64,000 nucleotides of DNA, taken from positions 17,516,715 to 17,580,714 of the forward strand of contig OY754984.1 of the NCBI GenBank assembly GCA_963576475.1, written 5' to 3'. The notes under the pieces are model-generated. The model was not told the origin of the DNA. It saw nothing but the letters and a program-made list of their open reading frames with translations, and did not search any database. The stretch is from Molanna angustata. Taxonomy: Eukaryota > Arthropoda > Insecta > Trichoptera > Molannidae. Position 1 is the first letter of the stretch; each line of letters begins with the position of its first letter. A program made the position numbers and the translations under genes. Below are positions 19,387-30,384 of the stretch, piece by piece.

Positions 19387-20203
19387 GAATATTTTTATTA
19401 TTGCATATGCGCAAACATTGGATTTTTTTTCCCTGTCGGGGGTCAAAGATATTTTTTAACAGATTTTTAATTATCTCAATAGAGACGAAGTTGGAATATT
19501 TACTGTAGGAGAACCGGGAAATCAAGGCACCTACAGGGCTTACGACCTGTCATCGGCTGGTTTACGTGATCACTTTATGCGCTTGCGCAACGTTCACCAA
19601 TTATGCCTTTTAATGAGATCCCTATCAATTCAATTTTGAAAGTTCTATATATTGTAATACTGAAATTCTTTTCGCTTGAAAATAAGGAATTTTTACTATA
19701 GCCATCTATGGGTGAAATTATGAACAACAATCTTATTATTTTTATTTATTTTGTTGGTAGGTAAATAAGACAAAAATGACCTTATAAGTCTGGCGCGATT
19801 CAGGGGTGACTTCTATGCGAAAAATGCATTGTCACCTCAGATATAAGAATTGTAGCTTTCATTATTTACAAAAAACCAATTCTCTCAATAGATGGCGTTC
19901 CAACAAAATAAATAAAAATAGTAAGATTGTTGTTCATAATTTCACCCATAGATGGCTATAGTAAAAATTCCTTATTTTCAAGCGAAAAGAATTTCAGTAT
20001 TACAATATATGGAACTTTCAAAATTGAATTGATAGGGATCTCATTAAAAGGCATAATTGGTGAACGTTGCGCAAGCGCATAAAGTGATCACGTAAACCAG
20101 CCGATGACAGGTCGTAAGCCCTGTAGGTGCCTTGATTTCCCGGTTCTCCTACAGTAAATATTCCAACTTCGTCTCTATTGAGATAATTGAAAATCTGTTA
20201 AAA
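19387..20203 (+). mobile_element. FB-1 foldback element, intact copy
   Basis: Two 309-bp arms (19449-19757 and 19900-20208) are inverted copies around a 142-bp spacer. The element proper begins with about 60 bp outside the left arm (GAATATTTTTATTATTGCAT, GCGCAAACATTGG, CCCTGTCGGG) and ends in the right arm (AATCTGTTAAAA). The 12-bp direct repeat AATATACAAATC (19375-19386, 20204-20215) flanks it. The outermost right-arm bases overlap that repeat. Other copies: 13195-13601, 22961-23226, 50235-50365, 62864-63010. Confidence 0.85.
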
Positions 20204-20219
20204 AATATACAAATCAATA

Positions 20220-20925
20220 TCAGATTTGAAACTTAAGTTGAAGGCTAAATACTCCCCTTCCCCCATACTTCCTATCTACGCTCTGTATATTTTTTTGATA
20301 TTATAATATATAGTCTTAAAAATGATTTATCAAAAACGTTGCTATATATTGGAATATAATTATACCTATATAAAAAAAACTCAACTTGTACCGACTTTTA
20401 TTGTCAAATGATGGATGGAGGTATTAGCGTTGTAAATATCGAAATGCTCTTGAAAAATTAGTCTAAGCTGATGTATACAATAACTAAAAAATAAGACATC
20501 TTGAAAATTAAAAAAAAAATTGGGGAATTCATTTATTCATATAAGTTCAACGCTCATGTGAGCATTTACAAAACAATGTTAGACAGTAAAAAAGACAAAC
20601 ATGTGCATTTCAAAAACTTTTCAAAAAATAAAATTATACAAACGTAATAAAATATATAAGCAAGTACAACTTGAAAAAGAGAAAAAAAATATTAAAAAAA
20701 CAAAATTTTAAAAACAATAAATATTTTTTTTTATACAAAATTCTCAGAAAAAAATTTAAACAAAATACGTAAAAAGTTTTAAGAACAAATAGCAAAACAA
20801 AAACAAGTTAAAGATATAGTAGTAAAATAAATACAGAAATGAAGATACACAGACAAAAAATAATTAAAAAGTTACATGTTATTTAAAAGGGTTCTGTGCA
20901 TCTCCCTCTTACAAAAGCCAATACC
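20220..20925. other. A-rich stretch, possible reversed 3' UTR
   Basis: Strongly A-rich on the plus strand from about 20510. Its complement ends GCTCACATGAGCGTTGAACT then ATGAATAAATGAATTC (near 20525-20560), which could be the 3' end of a reversed LINE. No coding motif is firm enough to name. Confidence 0.3.
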
Positions 20926-20930
20926 AAAAT

Positions 20931-21850
20931 TAAACGAGTGGGTTGTGGCCAACACTAAACTCTCCATACCATAGTAAGCGTTCATTTTTTCTTCTTGAAA
21001 GGTTGACAATCTCTAAATGCAATTTTTAAAGTACATTTCTGTTAGATTATTTAGTAAATATAAGATTCCCAGAGGACAAAAGTTTTCACAATAAACCATA
21101 CACATAAAAACATTGTCACGAAACTCATAGTTTGTATTTTCTACATAATACCTGTTGAGAAATTTTAAGTAAAATAGCGTTACTAGCAAGATGAGCATGT
21201 ATGAGACAGTGTATCAATGTTGATGAGGCGATGCATATGTGTCAAGATAGAAGAATGCGGTGTTCGGTTCCTACTGCCTACCTCTTGAGGAAGACAGTAG
21301 TGAAGAGTTAAAAATACACTAGTCTATAGAGACACATACAAAATCAATTTTTCCTTAGGTACAGAAGTTTTTTTCACTTCAGTTATCTATATAAATTTTT
21401 CATACAAATATGAAATTTATTTTACATTGATATAGCAAACCACAGTTTTTTTTTTCATTAAATTTTGACAATCCTTGAATGCAATTTTGATGAGTGTATT
21501 TTTGTTGTATCAAAATTTCAAACATTATAAAAATTCCTTTGATTTTCCAGACCGTGAGAGCATTTTGAAAATTTAGACAGATGAAAACATAGAGAAGAAA
21601 TTAACGGATATTTATGGAAAACTAATCTGCTCTAGGTCTATGCACTTTACACAAATGAGGTTAATATGAAGTCGATCGGACTTATAGTTTGGGCTGTAGA
21701 GAGGACACAAAAATTCATACGACGTACGCCATACATGCAAACACATAACGACGAAACTCACAGTGTGCACTCTCTACATGATATCCGTTGAGAAATCCGT
21801 TGAGAAATTGTGAAATCATGACACTCCACTATTCCATAGTCTATACTTGA
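20931..21850 (+). mobile_element. HINE-2 long-type copy
   Basis: It starts TTAAACGAGTGGGTTGTGGC and CTAAACTCTCCATACC. The LINE-T-like tail block (GAGACAGTGTATCAATGTTG ... ACTGCCTACCTCTTGAGG) is at 21200-21300. Distal blocks shared with 54078-55376 include GACAATCCTTGAATG, TATAGTTTGGGCTG and TGCACTCTCTACA. It ends GAAATCATGACACTCCACTA then TTCCATAGT near 21840, lacking the final GTGGAGAGTAAAA. Confidence 0.65.
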
Positions 21851-21854
21851 GGAA

Positions 21855-22790
21855 TACTCGTTACTTAGACGTTGCATTCGATCGAGCGCCGAATTTTGCT
21901 GTGCGTTAGTAAGATAATTGTCGCAATAAAAAACACTCGGACCTCTGGTACTTCTACCAGGTACATTAGGTTGTAACAACTCAGGGCTGTCTGATAACTA
22001 TAATAAATTGAGATATTTTAAAATTAATGAACCTCAAAAACTTAATACCACCTTAATGAATATATTTCTATCACATAGATATTTTCATGAAAATACGCGT
22101 GTTCTTTCATTTTTATCGTAGTTAATCAATCAAACCCATATGTTGACGCGGATATGAAATTAAAGATAAAGTGGACTTTTTTTTTTGGTGCGGGTGATTA
22201 GTTGCAACCACCCTAAGGCAAAGGAAGGATATACCTATATGGAAACTCACCAGATCCTTAGTCCTCTCCCTGGTTGGATGATAGCACATTATTCACACGC
22301 GCGCGGTGATAGCAATTTTTATAGTGAGTTTGGAGGAACGGTAAAAAAGGTGGAAGAGATGCGGACAGTCTTTATAAGACGCGGTTTGAAAGGATACTGA
22401 ATTATGGATGTGGGGCGGGCAATGATTGCAACAATTTTGTGTCACTTTATATAGGTAATAAAAATAAAAATGTGTCAATTATCCCAATGACATATTGGCG
22501 CCAACGCCATACGTGCATGAATATTGATGTCATGTTCACTATTTACAATTCCAATCTTCCTATTAATTATAATATCACTTGTGATCTGGTCCATGATTGA
22601 TTGATAGTCTTGAGAGAATTGATTGAGATATCATAGGTATGTAACTCTATGTACTAACAAACTACAGATGACGCTCCTAACTTTACATAGTTTCTATAAT
22701 ACACCATCCACTATGCAGGTCGAAATGTAAAACCTCATTTAAATTAGAGTATGTACATAAATGTTTATCAATATTTATTACATAACATAT
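21855..22790. other. Mostly unrecognised; one shared block
   Basis: 22165-22220 (GTGATTAGTTGCAACCACCC, AAGGCAAAG) resembles 60915-60965 (GTAATCACTTGCAACCATCC, AAGCAACG), with many differences at codon third positions if read VISCNHPK/VITCNHPK. The rest is not recognised. Confidence 0.35.
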
Positions 22791-22792
22791 TA

Positions 22793-22958
22793 TCGAACAC
22801 GACACCTTATTAAGGTGTCGTGTTCGATTCCCGGTGGAGACACAGTTTTTAATTGTTTATTCAGTCTTAATCTGTGACATGATGAATATCGTAAGTCTTC
22901 GGAATGTGGCAACTGGTTAGTGGGTGCGTGTTAAATTAATATTTGTCATAGTACCTAC
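22793..22958 (+). mobile_element. SINE-1, truncated, fused to a palindrome
   Basis: A 35-nt palindrome (TCGAACACGACACCTTA, centre T, then its complement, 22793-22827) runs directly into the SINE-1 B box and body CGATTCCCGGTGGAGACACA. The body continues to GTCATAGTACCTACCT, where FB-1 sequence begins. No A box is present. Confidence 0.75.
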
Positions 22959-22960
22959 CT

Positions 22961-23226
22961 AGGAGAACCGGGAAATCAAGGCACCTACAGGGCTTACGAC
23001 CCGTCATCGGCCGGCTCACGTGATCACTTTATGCGCTTGCGCAACGTTCACCAATTATGCCTTTTCAATGAGATCCCTATCAATTCAATTTTTGAAAGTT
23101 CCATATACCGCAACACTGAAATTCTTTTCGCTTGAAAATAAGGAATTTTTATTGATTTCCCGGTTCTCCTACAATAAATATTCCAACTTCGTCTCTATTG
23201 AGATAATTAAAAATCTGTTAAAAAAC
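22961..23226 (+). mobile_element. FB-1 partial copy
   Basis: It carries the left-arm block GGAGAACCGGGAAATCAAGG through AATAAGGAATTTTT, then switches to the right-arm end (CCCGGTTCTCCTACAATAAA ... AATCTGTTAAAAAAC). The spacer and most of the second arm are missing. Confidence 0.7.
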
Positions 23227-23237
23227 ATATTAAACTT

Positions 23238-23350
23238 ATTCTTAACCTCAAATGACAAAGTTGTTGATAACATTTTTCCTACAACCGATTTCCATTCTAT
23301 TTATAAAGCAACTCGCTCAGGCGAGTCTCTATTATCATTAAAGCCAGCCT
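23238..23350 (+). repeat. Dispersed repeat shared with 42863-42970
   Basis: The common text runs AATAAACTT, ATCCTAACCTCAAAT, then GTTGATAACATTTTTCCT and ACCAATTTTCATTC, with point differences. Class unknown. Confidence 0.5.
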
Positions 23351-23354
23351 AACC

Positions 23355-23875
23355 TAGCCAATATCATAAGGGTTGCAATAAAATACGATAACAAAATAAT
23401 AGTATGATATGTACGTAAATCTTGATTCCCCTTAATTTTTTGGGTTGGTTCATTTAAAATCAAATAATTGAGCGTAAGAATAATAATAATTATTAAACCA
23501 GTTAAACCGTTTTTTGTTATAATTTTAAGTATATTTAAATTTATTTTTTAATGTATTGTTCTTGTACATACTTCTATGATTATTTTTAATGTAAATCAAT
23601 TGTGAAGAAAAGTAAATGTTCTGTCTTTTTTTCATTTCATAGTGTATTTTCTCTGTTTATCTTATAAGACTGTATTTGTTCCTTAAATAAATAAAACAAA
23701 ATAAACCATTTAATCGAAAATAACCATACTTTTATTAATAACTAGCTTTTATGTCCCGCCGTTGGCCAAGAATGTAAATTAGTGAAGGAATAAGCAATCG
23801 TTTATATAATATTGTCACAAAAAATATTTGCTAATTCGTAGTATGAAAAGTAGTTTGAAATTTAATTGAGTTTAA
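23355..23875. other. No recognised feature
   Basis: AT-rich unique sequence before the tandem arrays. Confidence 0.4.
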
Positions 23876-23879
23876 GCGA

Positions 23880-24480
23880 TGTAAAATGTTCAAGTGATGG
23901 CCACAACCCATTTGTTTTTATATATAAGTAGGTACATACAATTTCTTCACGCATGGACTATGGTAAATGGTTTTAAATATGACTGATTATAAAGAGACAA
24001 CGTTGTAAAGAGTTTGGATTTGGCCACAACCACTATTTTTATATATTATCATCGAACGCAAATGTGTTTTAAATATTTAGTAATTTTGGATGATGGGAAA
24101 TGGCTTAAAAATTAAATAAACAAAAGTACTGAAAAGATTCTAGTGTTGGTCACATCCCATTCGTTTTTATATTTTTCGTCAAGTGTGCATACCTATAGAT
24201 TATTATATTTTTGCACAATAAAACTGATCTACATTACAGAAGAAGACTTAAATAGTTTTTAATTTGAATATAAACGTTGTGAAGAGTCCAGTAATGGCCA
24301 AAACCCCGATTTTTTATTATATTATCATCAAAATCAAATGTGTAGTTATTGAAAATTAAGGAATATATGATGATATAATAAATGGTGTAAATTTCGATTG
24401 AAAAAAGTATTGAGAAGATTCTAGTGATGGTCACATCCCATTCGTTTTATGTATTTTCGTCAAGTGTGCATGTTGTTTAT
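23880..24480 (-). repeat. Tandem array, ~140-bp units in a 281-bp higher-order repeat
   Basis: Five units each begin with a variant of GGCCACAACCCATTTGTTTT (about 23898, 24012, 24148, 24294, 24429). Alternate units are more alike: the GGTCACATCCCATTCGTTTT versions are 281 bp apart, and so are the other pair. The shared motif is the complement of the HINE-2 left end (AAACGAGTGGGTTGTGGCCA), so the array is probably derived from that element. Confidence 0.75.
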
Positions 24481-24484
24481 AATA

Positions 24485-25440
24485 TTTCTATACAATAGAC
24501 TATAAGACTTAAAACTAACCCAAAAGACTAAATGAAAAAAAAAAAAGTATAAGACTATAACAAATAGTTTGTAATAAAAACTGACCCAATGGTCTACATA
24601 AAAGATGCAATAGAAGAATTACACAATAGTAAATGTATTATATAAAAAACTGACCAAATGGTCTTCATAAAAGAAGAAGAAGATGAATTGAACCATAGGA
24701 AATATTTTATATAAAATTCACCCAACGTCTAAATTAAATAAGAAAACGAAGAATTAGACTAAAGGAAATAGTTTGCATAAAAACTAACCAAAAGATCTAC
24801 AAAAAATAAGAAAAAGAAGAATTAGACTATAGAAAGTAGTTACTATAAAAACTGACCCAAAGGTCTACATATTAGAAGAATAATTATACGTCAGGAAATA
24901 GATTGTATAAAAACTAACGCAAAGGTCAACATAAAAGAAGACGAAGAAGAATTAGACTAAAGGAAAAGTTTGTATGAAAACTCTCCCTTGGTCTACATAA
25001 AAGAGGAAAATATTAGACTATAGGAAGTTAGTTTATACAAAATTCAACAAAGGTCTACATAAAATTAGAAAAAGAAGAATTACGTTAAAAGAAATAGTTG
25101 GCCCAGAGGTCTACATAAAATAAGAAGAAAAAGAATCAGATAATAGGAATAAGTTTAAAAACTGTTACTATTGCCGTGCCCAAAGGGCTACATAAAAGAA
25201 GAGGAAGAAGATGAATTAGACTATAGGAAATAGTTTGTATAAAAACTCACCCAAGGTCTACATAAATTAAGAAAAAGAAAAATTAGACTATAGGAAATAG
25301 TTTATTTATGAACTGTCCCAAATGACTTCACAAAAGAAGAGGAAGAAGAATTAAACTCCAAGAAATAGTTTGTATAAAAAATCACCCAAAGGTCTACTTA
25401 AATAAAAGAAGAATTTCACTATAGGAAATAGTTTGTAGAT
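24485..25440 (+). repeat. Diverged tandem array, ~70-bp unit, about 13 copies
   Basis: Units contain ATAGGAAATAGTTTGTATAA, AAACT-ACCCAAAGGTCTAC and ATAAAAGAAGAAGAAGAATT. The GGTCTACA landmark recurs every 58-79 bp from 24593 to 25393 (13 occurrences including variants). Units differ by substitutions and by GAA-run length. It directly follows the ~140-bp array. I see no coding role. Confidence 0.8.
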
Positions 25441-25444
25441 TGAA

Positions 25445-26240
25445 TGACATGTGTATTGTGGTTAACCTAAGATAGTTTAATAATTTTCCTATACGAAATT
25501 AGTACCTATATTGTTGGTTTTTAAGTAGTATTAGGTATGTAGGTACCTACCTACAATGATGTTCTAAATTAATTCGAATTCGATTTATAACAAATTTTAT
25601 TTGAATATCAGAATGTGTCCGTAACCATAGTAACCATAGAACATGTAAAAAATATCAAATGGTTTGTAGACATTTTTTGAATAATATGTAGGTACCTACA
25701 TTGGTTTGTTCGATGCCATAAAAATGAAAATTGTCCGAAATATCAAATATTATATACAAATTATGCAATTTTATTATGCCTATATCTTTACTAATAATTA
25801 ACAGACTTTTACAATATACGTCTTAAAACTTGCTGTAATGTCTTGTGTTTCATTTTATTATTTCATAATTATATTTATTTCAAAGGTTTATTATTTTCAA
25901 GAACATATTCATTCGGTAGGAAAATGAAATATTGTATGAAAAGATATTAAAATGGCGGCATTTATGTACAAAACGCTTACTTTAAAAATAAGTTTAACAT
26001 TATAATTATACAAAATATTCACCATGTTTTTCACTTAAACGCTAAGTTATACTTGAAAATATTTTTTTTTCGTGTAAATACGTACTTCTAACTTTTAAAC
26101 TAACAGATATTTGCGTGCAAAATGTACACTTTTTTGACAGATATGACTTGGAAAATTTTGTATGAGAAAAATAATTATTGAAATATTTTTAAAATTCAGC
26201 ATTTTTATCGCATAATTTTTAGCGTGACACTGCATCAGGT
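25445..26240. other. AT-rich stretch with GTAGGTACCTAC palindromes
   Basis: GTAGGTACCTAC occurs at about 25540 and 25690. This palindrome is abundant in lepidopteran noncoding DNA (general knowledge, used only as taxon hint). Nothing else noted. Confidence 0.4.
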
Positions 26241-26244
26241 ATAC

Positions 26245-26475
26245 TGGTACACGTTCGCACATAAATTAGATTTTTAAATGCTCTTGGTTTTTCAGATATA
26301 GACGTAAAAATAATCCATAGAAATTTAAGTGATAGACAGTTAGACAGCCTGGATATCTTGGAAACCATAAAATACGTAAATATGAGAAATAATATAATTA
26401 ATAACCAAACAAAATTCCCTAATAACCCTATATTAAATATTTTCCCAATACAAAAATTGATCAACCAATAACTTC
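26245..26475 (+). pseudogene. Penelope-like element C-terminus (GIY-YIG side)
   Basis: A plus-strand frame reads NALGFSDIDVKIIHRNLSDR, QLDSLDILETIKYVNMRNNI and NNQTKFPNNPIL, ending INQ-stop. The pattern vKI-x-H...R...D-x-L-E-x-I-x-Y...N-x-I-N-Q is like the end of the GIY-YIG endonuclease domain of Penelope-like retroelements. The catalytic GIY-YIG itself is not preserved upstream. Confidence 0.5.
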
Positions 26476-26548
26476 ATTGCACCCCCCATCCTACAAAATA
26501 ATGTAACCCAGCCTAAACTCCACCCATTATGTTTACTTCTAGTCTATA

Positions 26549-27015
26549 CAGTGTGTCCCAAAAAGTTTGGATAATCGGTACACCAGGGATAGAGGACCCC
26601 TAAGGCTATCCAAAAACCTCAATGTATGTTCTACAATTTTTTGTTTTTTCGAATTATAATTTTTCTTTTAATTATTTCGAAAAACTCCGACAGTCACGAC
26701 ATAATTGGTCACAGAGACGCTATTTATTGAGATACACCCTTCATTATTTTTTCAAAATTGTTGAATAGTGTACTTTAAAAATGTAATAATTTGTTTTATC
26801 CAATTTGATACCATAGCTTAAAAAATGTTGTATCTCAAAAATAGTCAAATCAAAAAATTGACAAAAACTTTTGAGGGCGATTTAAAAATAGGTCACATAA
26901 AAAAATTTCCCAAACATTTTTCAAAAACTTTCTTATTTCATCTAGTATCCACCCTGTAAATTTCATTTTCTTATTCATACGGGATCATACTATCCATACT
27001 TTTTGGTACACCCTG
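26549..27015. mobile_element. mariner-type MITE, TA target site
   Basis: The terminal repeats read CAGTGTGTCCCAAAAAGTTT and, complemented from the right, CAGGGTGTACCAAAAAGTAT, then GGA. TA dinucleotides flank them (26547-26548, 27016-27017). CAGGGTGTCCCAAAAAGT-type termini with TA duplication are familiar from Tc1/mariner-related MITEs of insects. There is no transposase. It interrupts the Penelope-like 3' region. Confidence 0.7.
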
Positions 27016-27039
27016 TATATTGTATTTTTATTTTAGTAT

Positions 27040-27100
27040 ACTTTGTATCCTCCTGAGGAAGGGAACTTTGTTCTCGTAACACGTAGAAGAGTTTTTATTC
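27040..27100 (+). other. Possible Penelope-like tail with hammerhead-like core
   Basis: CTCCTGAGGAAGGGAACTTT, then GTTCTCGTAACACG: a CTGANGA box, a 6-bp stem (GGGAAC/GTTCTC, one G-U) with TTT loop, then GTAAC where an active hammerhead has GAAAC. Hammerhead motifs are known in Penelope-like elements, and the relic at 26245 lies just upstream. Likely a decayed one; an extra A lies before the stem. Confidence 0.3.
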
Positions 27101-27104
27101 AATT

Positions 27105-28695
27105 GAATAAAAGTTATAAATGTAGTGGTGTACACAAATTTGTCTTTTATTTCATTTTATAATTATTTATTTAAATAAGCTTATTCAGCAAAACAAAATA
27201 ACAACAACGCATTGAGTTGATAAATGAAAAGTTATTTCTAGAACAGTCAAGTTTGAACCAATTGACCTGGACAAAGTTAGCAGTTAATCGATATACGAAC
27301 TAGCTTTAATGGTATATTATGGTTGTGGATTATAAACGGTGAATGTTGGCTACAAAACAATCAATATTTCATACGAATTATAATATGAAAATTGTTTAAT
27401 AAAATCGATGTATTATTCGTGTGACACTAATTACTTTGTTTCACTATAAAATGAAAATGAAAAGCAAAAATGAGTAAGTTGCTTTTAATTATTACTAAGT
27501 ATATCTTTGCTTTTAATCGCAGTGCTAGTTTTTTTATTGTATAAATAATAAATGCTTTTAACCCTGATATAATCTACAAGCGTTAATGAAATTAAAAGAA
27601 GTTTTTGTAATAATTAAATATGATTCCCCTGAGAATGTTGGATTTGTTTTGCGATAGTACTTAACTTTAGATTAAAAAATTGGTTGAATACATTAATTAC
27701 CTAACATATACAATATTGATGCTATCGAATGAAATGCAATGAAGCTAATCTATCAATTCTGAATGTTCCCTCTTTAAATAAAATGAGACCGGTGTGTTGG
27801 AATACACCCCCGTGTCGCGCTTTATTTTAATCTTACATACATAAAGTTCATTATTTAAATCGCATATTTAAACAATGAATTCTCGTTACTGGAAAAATTT
27901 TTATCCTTTAACATCCCTTGAATTAACAAATTATATATAGGTATATACCTATTACTTATACCCTTATATATTTTTAAATAAATTATTTATTTATTTGAAT
28001 TATCTATTAAAAGTGTGTCACAAAAGCAAAACATTTCACGACAGAGCTTTATCATGTTTCTTCTTATTCTATAAAATAAGGCGATAAATGTGAGAAGAAA
28101 AATTTAATTACAAAATTTTATCTGAGTGTTTCAAAGAATAGAAAATTTAGTTTCTATAAACTCTTTCGTAAGATAAAAATACAAATTATTCAATGTACCT
28201 TTGAAAGTTTTTTGGAAGTCATTCAAACTTTCATAGCTTTAAATATAATGAGTGTATTTTTACGTCAATTTCGATATTAAACTTTTAACACGTAATATTA
28301 TAATTATCAAAAAAGATTGACCCAAAAGTTTGGTAATGAAAACTGTATGCCTTAAATTTTCTATTTTATCATACCATAGTAAATTAAATCTTTAATACAT
28401 ACACACATACGTAGACTCCCTTTACTTGTTGACTATTTATACGTTTAACATGGCACAACCATTCTAATAATACTCAACAATTTCAGACATTAAAAACAAA
28501 AAGAAGAAAAAAGCCATCATATTTTAAGCCATCACGCCTTTTATTGGATGATCGTTGTTCATACATTTATCATGGCCGAACCATAATTATAATTTATTAA
28601 TTTATTTATTTTAATTCTTTATAATTTTTTATGTGTGACCGACACCCGCTTCACTGGGAACACACCCGTGTCGGAGCGAGTATCAAAATAACATT
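27105..28695. other. Unrecognised, with two copies of a GTGT-rich repeat
   Basis: 27757-27835 (TCTGAATGTTCCCTCTTTAA, GAGACCGGTGTGTTGGAATA, CACCCCCGTGTCGCG) resembles 31535-31610 and 39990-40095. A shorter version is at 28633-28680 (GACCGACACCCGCTTCACTG, ACACCCGTGTCGGAG). The common core can fold as GGTGT...ACACC. The rest, about 1.4 kb, shows nothing I recognise. Confidence 0.4.
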
Positions 28696-28697
28696 TA

Positions 28698-29389
28698 TTA
28701 AGAGGGCGACTGCTGCCAACGTACCTATTTTTTCAATTTGATATACCATCATTATTACTAAACGAAACATTTTGAAAAAAATAACCTAGTTAGTATGTAT
28801 ATTAATAAAAAGAAATATACCTTAATTTTTTAATTATGTTCTGTATATATTATTGTAGGAACATAATAAGCATACCCCGATTATAGACATTTATCTTAAA
28901 TTTCTAAAAAAATATAAGGTATAGAGAAATATATATTTTTTTATAAATTAAAGAAGAATTAAATACCTGAAAAAATATGACGTGACGTTGCATTAATGCA
29001 TCAGGTTAAGTAAATAAACAAATAAAACTTTTATTTCCCAATGGCGCTGAATGGAAAATAAATGTTTTTTAGGTTTATTTTCTAAACCTGAAGCGTTAAT
29101 GCAACGTCACATCATATTTTTCTAGATATTTTTGTCTTCTTTTATTTAAAAAAATATATACTACTCTACGCCTTATAGTTTATTAAAAATATAAGATAAA
29201 CGTTGAAAATCGGGATATGCCATTATTTTTCTACAATAATTTATACAGAACATTATCAAAAAGTTTAGGTATATTTTTCTTTATTAATACTCAAACTATC
29301 TAAATTATTTTATCAAAACGATTTGATTAGAAATAATGATGGTATATCAAATTGAAAAATAGGTACGTAGGCAGCTGTCCCCCCCTTAA
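28698..29389. mobile_element. TTAA-flanked foldback MITE, ~315-bp arms
   Basis: TTAA lies at 28698-28701 and 29386-29389. The arms (about 28702-29018 and 29072-29385) are diverged inverted copies: AGGGCGACTGCTGCCAACGT at the left and, complemented, GGGGACAGCTGCCTACGT at the right, continuing through CAATTTGATATACCATCATT to the inner CTGA-GC(G/A)TTAATGCAACGTCAC block. TTAA duplication points to a piggyBac-type mobiliser (inference). There is no transposase. Confidence 0.75.
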
Positions 29390-29394
29390 TTATA

Positions 29395-30290
29395 TAATTT
29401 TATTTGAAAATAACTTTTTTCTAGGTATTCATGAATTTAGCATGGCAAAACCATTCTTATACGCGTCACTTTTAATCTTACAAAATAAAAATAAATAATA
29501 TGCCGTATTTTGAATAAACTCCCTTTATCAAACACTTAACATGTTAGAACCATTATTATAGATTTTCTAGTTGGAAATGCATACTTTTGAAATATTACAT
29601 TTCATATTAAAATCATCACAAATTGAATTTTAAAAATACACAATGTAAAATTATGTAGTCGACTCAAATTATACATAAACGTCCTTAAATAGTTTGATAT
29701 TAATACTTTTTATATGATACAGCCACAACATATACTTTTCACATAAAAAAAATAATATAAAATCGTGTATAGGTAATTTAAAAATAGACGTTCTTTTAAT
29801 TTGGCTGTCGTTCATAGTTTCAACTTTGGCAAACCACTGAATTTTTTTACCTTGATTTTCACAATATTTTAACGTGTTTATAAATATCCGGAACCAAACG
29901 AATTCGCACATGAATATAATTTTAAAAAAATGTAATCACATATTCATAATCTAGTAGTACAATATTATAAATACCTTTTATTTTAAACAATCAGATACCC
30001 CAAGCACGAAAACTCCGTCGCATGTCAAAACTATACTTTATTCACTATAAGTTATACTCTTGATTCTATCAAAAAACACCACAGCATAAATTATTTCATA
30101 CACGTGAGTAATATTGATTCATCGAAACAACTCCGACTACATCATGCGTTAAAAAGTACTAAAAAAATAATAAACAACACTTTTTAAAACAAAAAAAATG
30201 TAATCTTTTCAACAGCACAAAACTCTCGCTTTCAACTGTCGCCCGGATTAATGTTATATATTTTATAACAACTTTGGTATTTTGGCGAAA
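29395..30290. other. AT-rich stretch, nothing recognised
   Basis: No repeats or protein-like frames were noted. CATGGCAAAACCATTC at 29440 resembles ATGGCACAACCATTC at 28449, a weak local repeat. Confidence 0.35.
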
Positions 30291-30294
30291 TACA

Positions 30295-30380
30295 TAAACG
30301 TTTGAGACGAAATCCGCGAGCGCTAACGGCGCGTGCAGGCTCGTTGCGGACTCACGGCACACTGAGTACATCTAGCGTTG
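30295..30380. other. Short CpG-rich island in AT-rich DNA
   Basis: AATCCGCGAGCGCTAACGGC followed by GCGTGCAGGCTCGTTGCGGA is far richer in CG than its surroundings. Overlapping frames exist on both strands (30159-30371 minus, 30302-30532 plus) without recognisable motifs. It could be a promoter or first exon of a host gene, or just a repeat remnant. Speculative. Confidence 0.2.
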
Positions 30381-30384
30381 AAAT

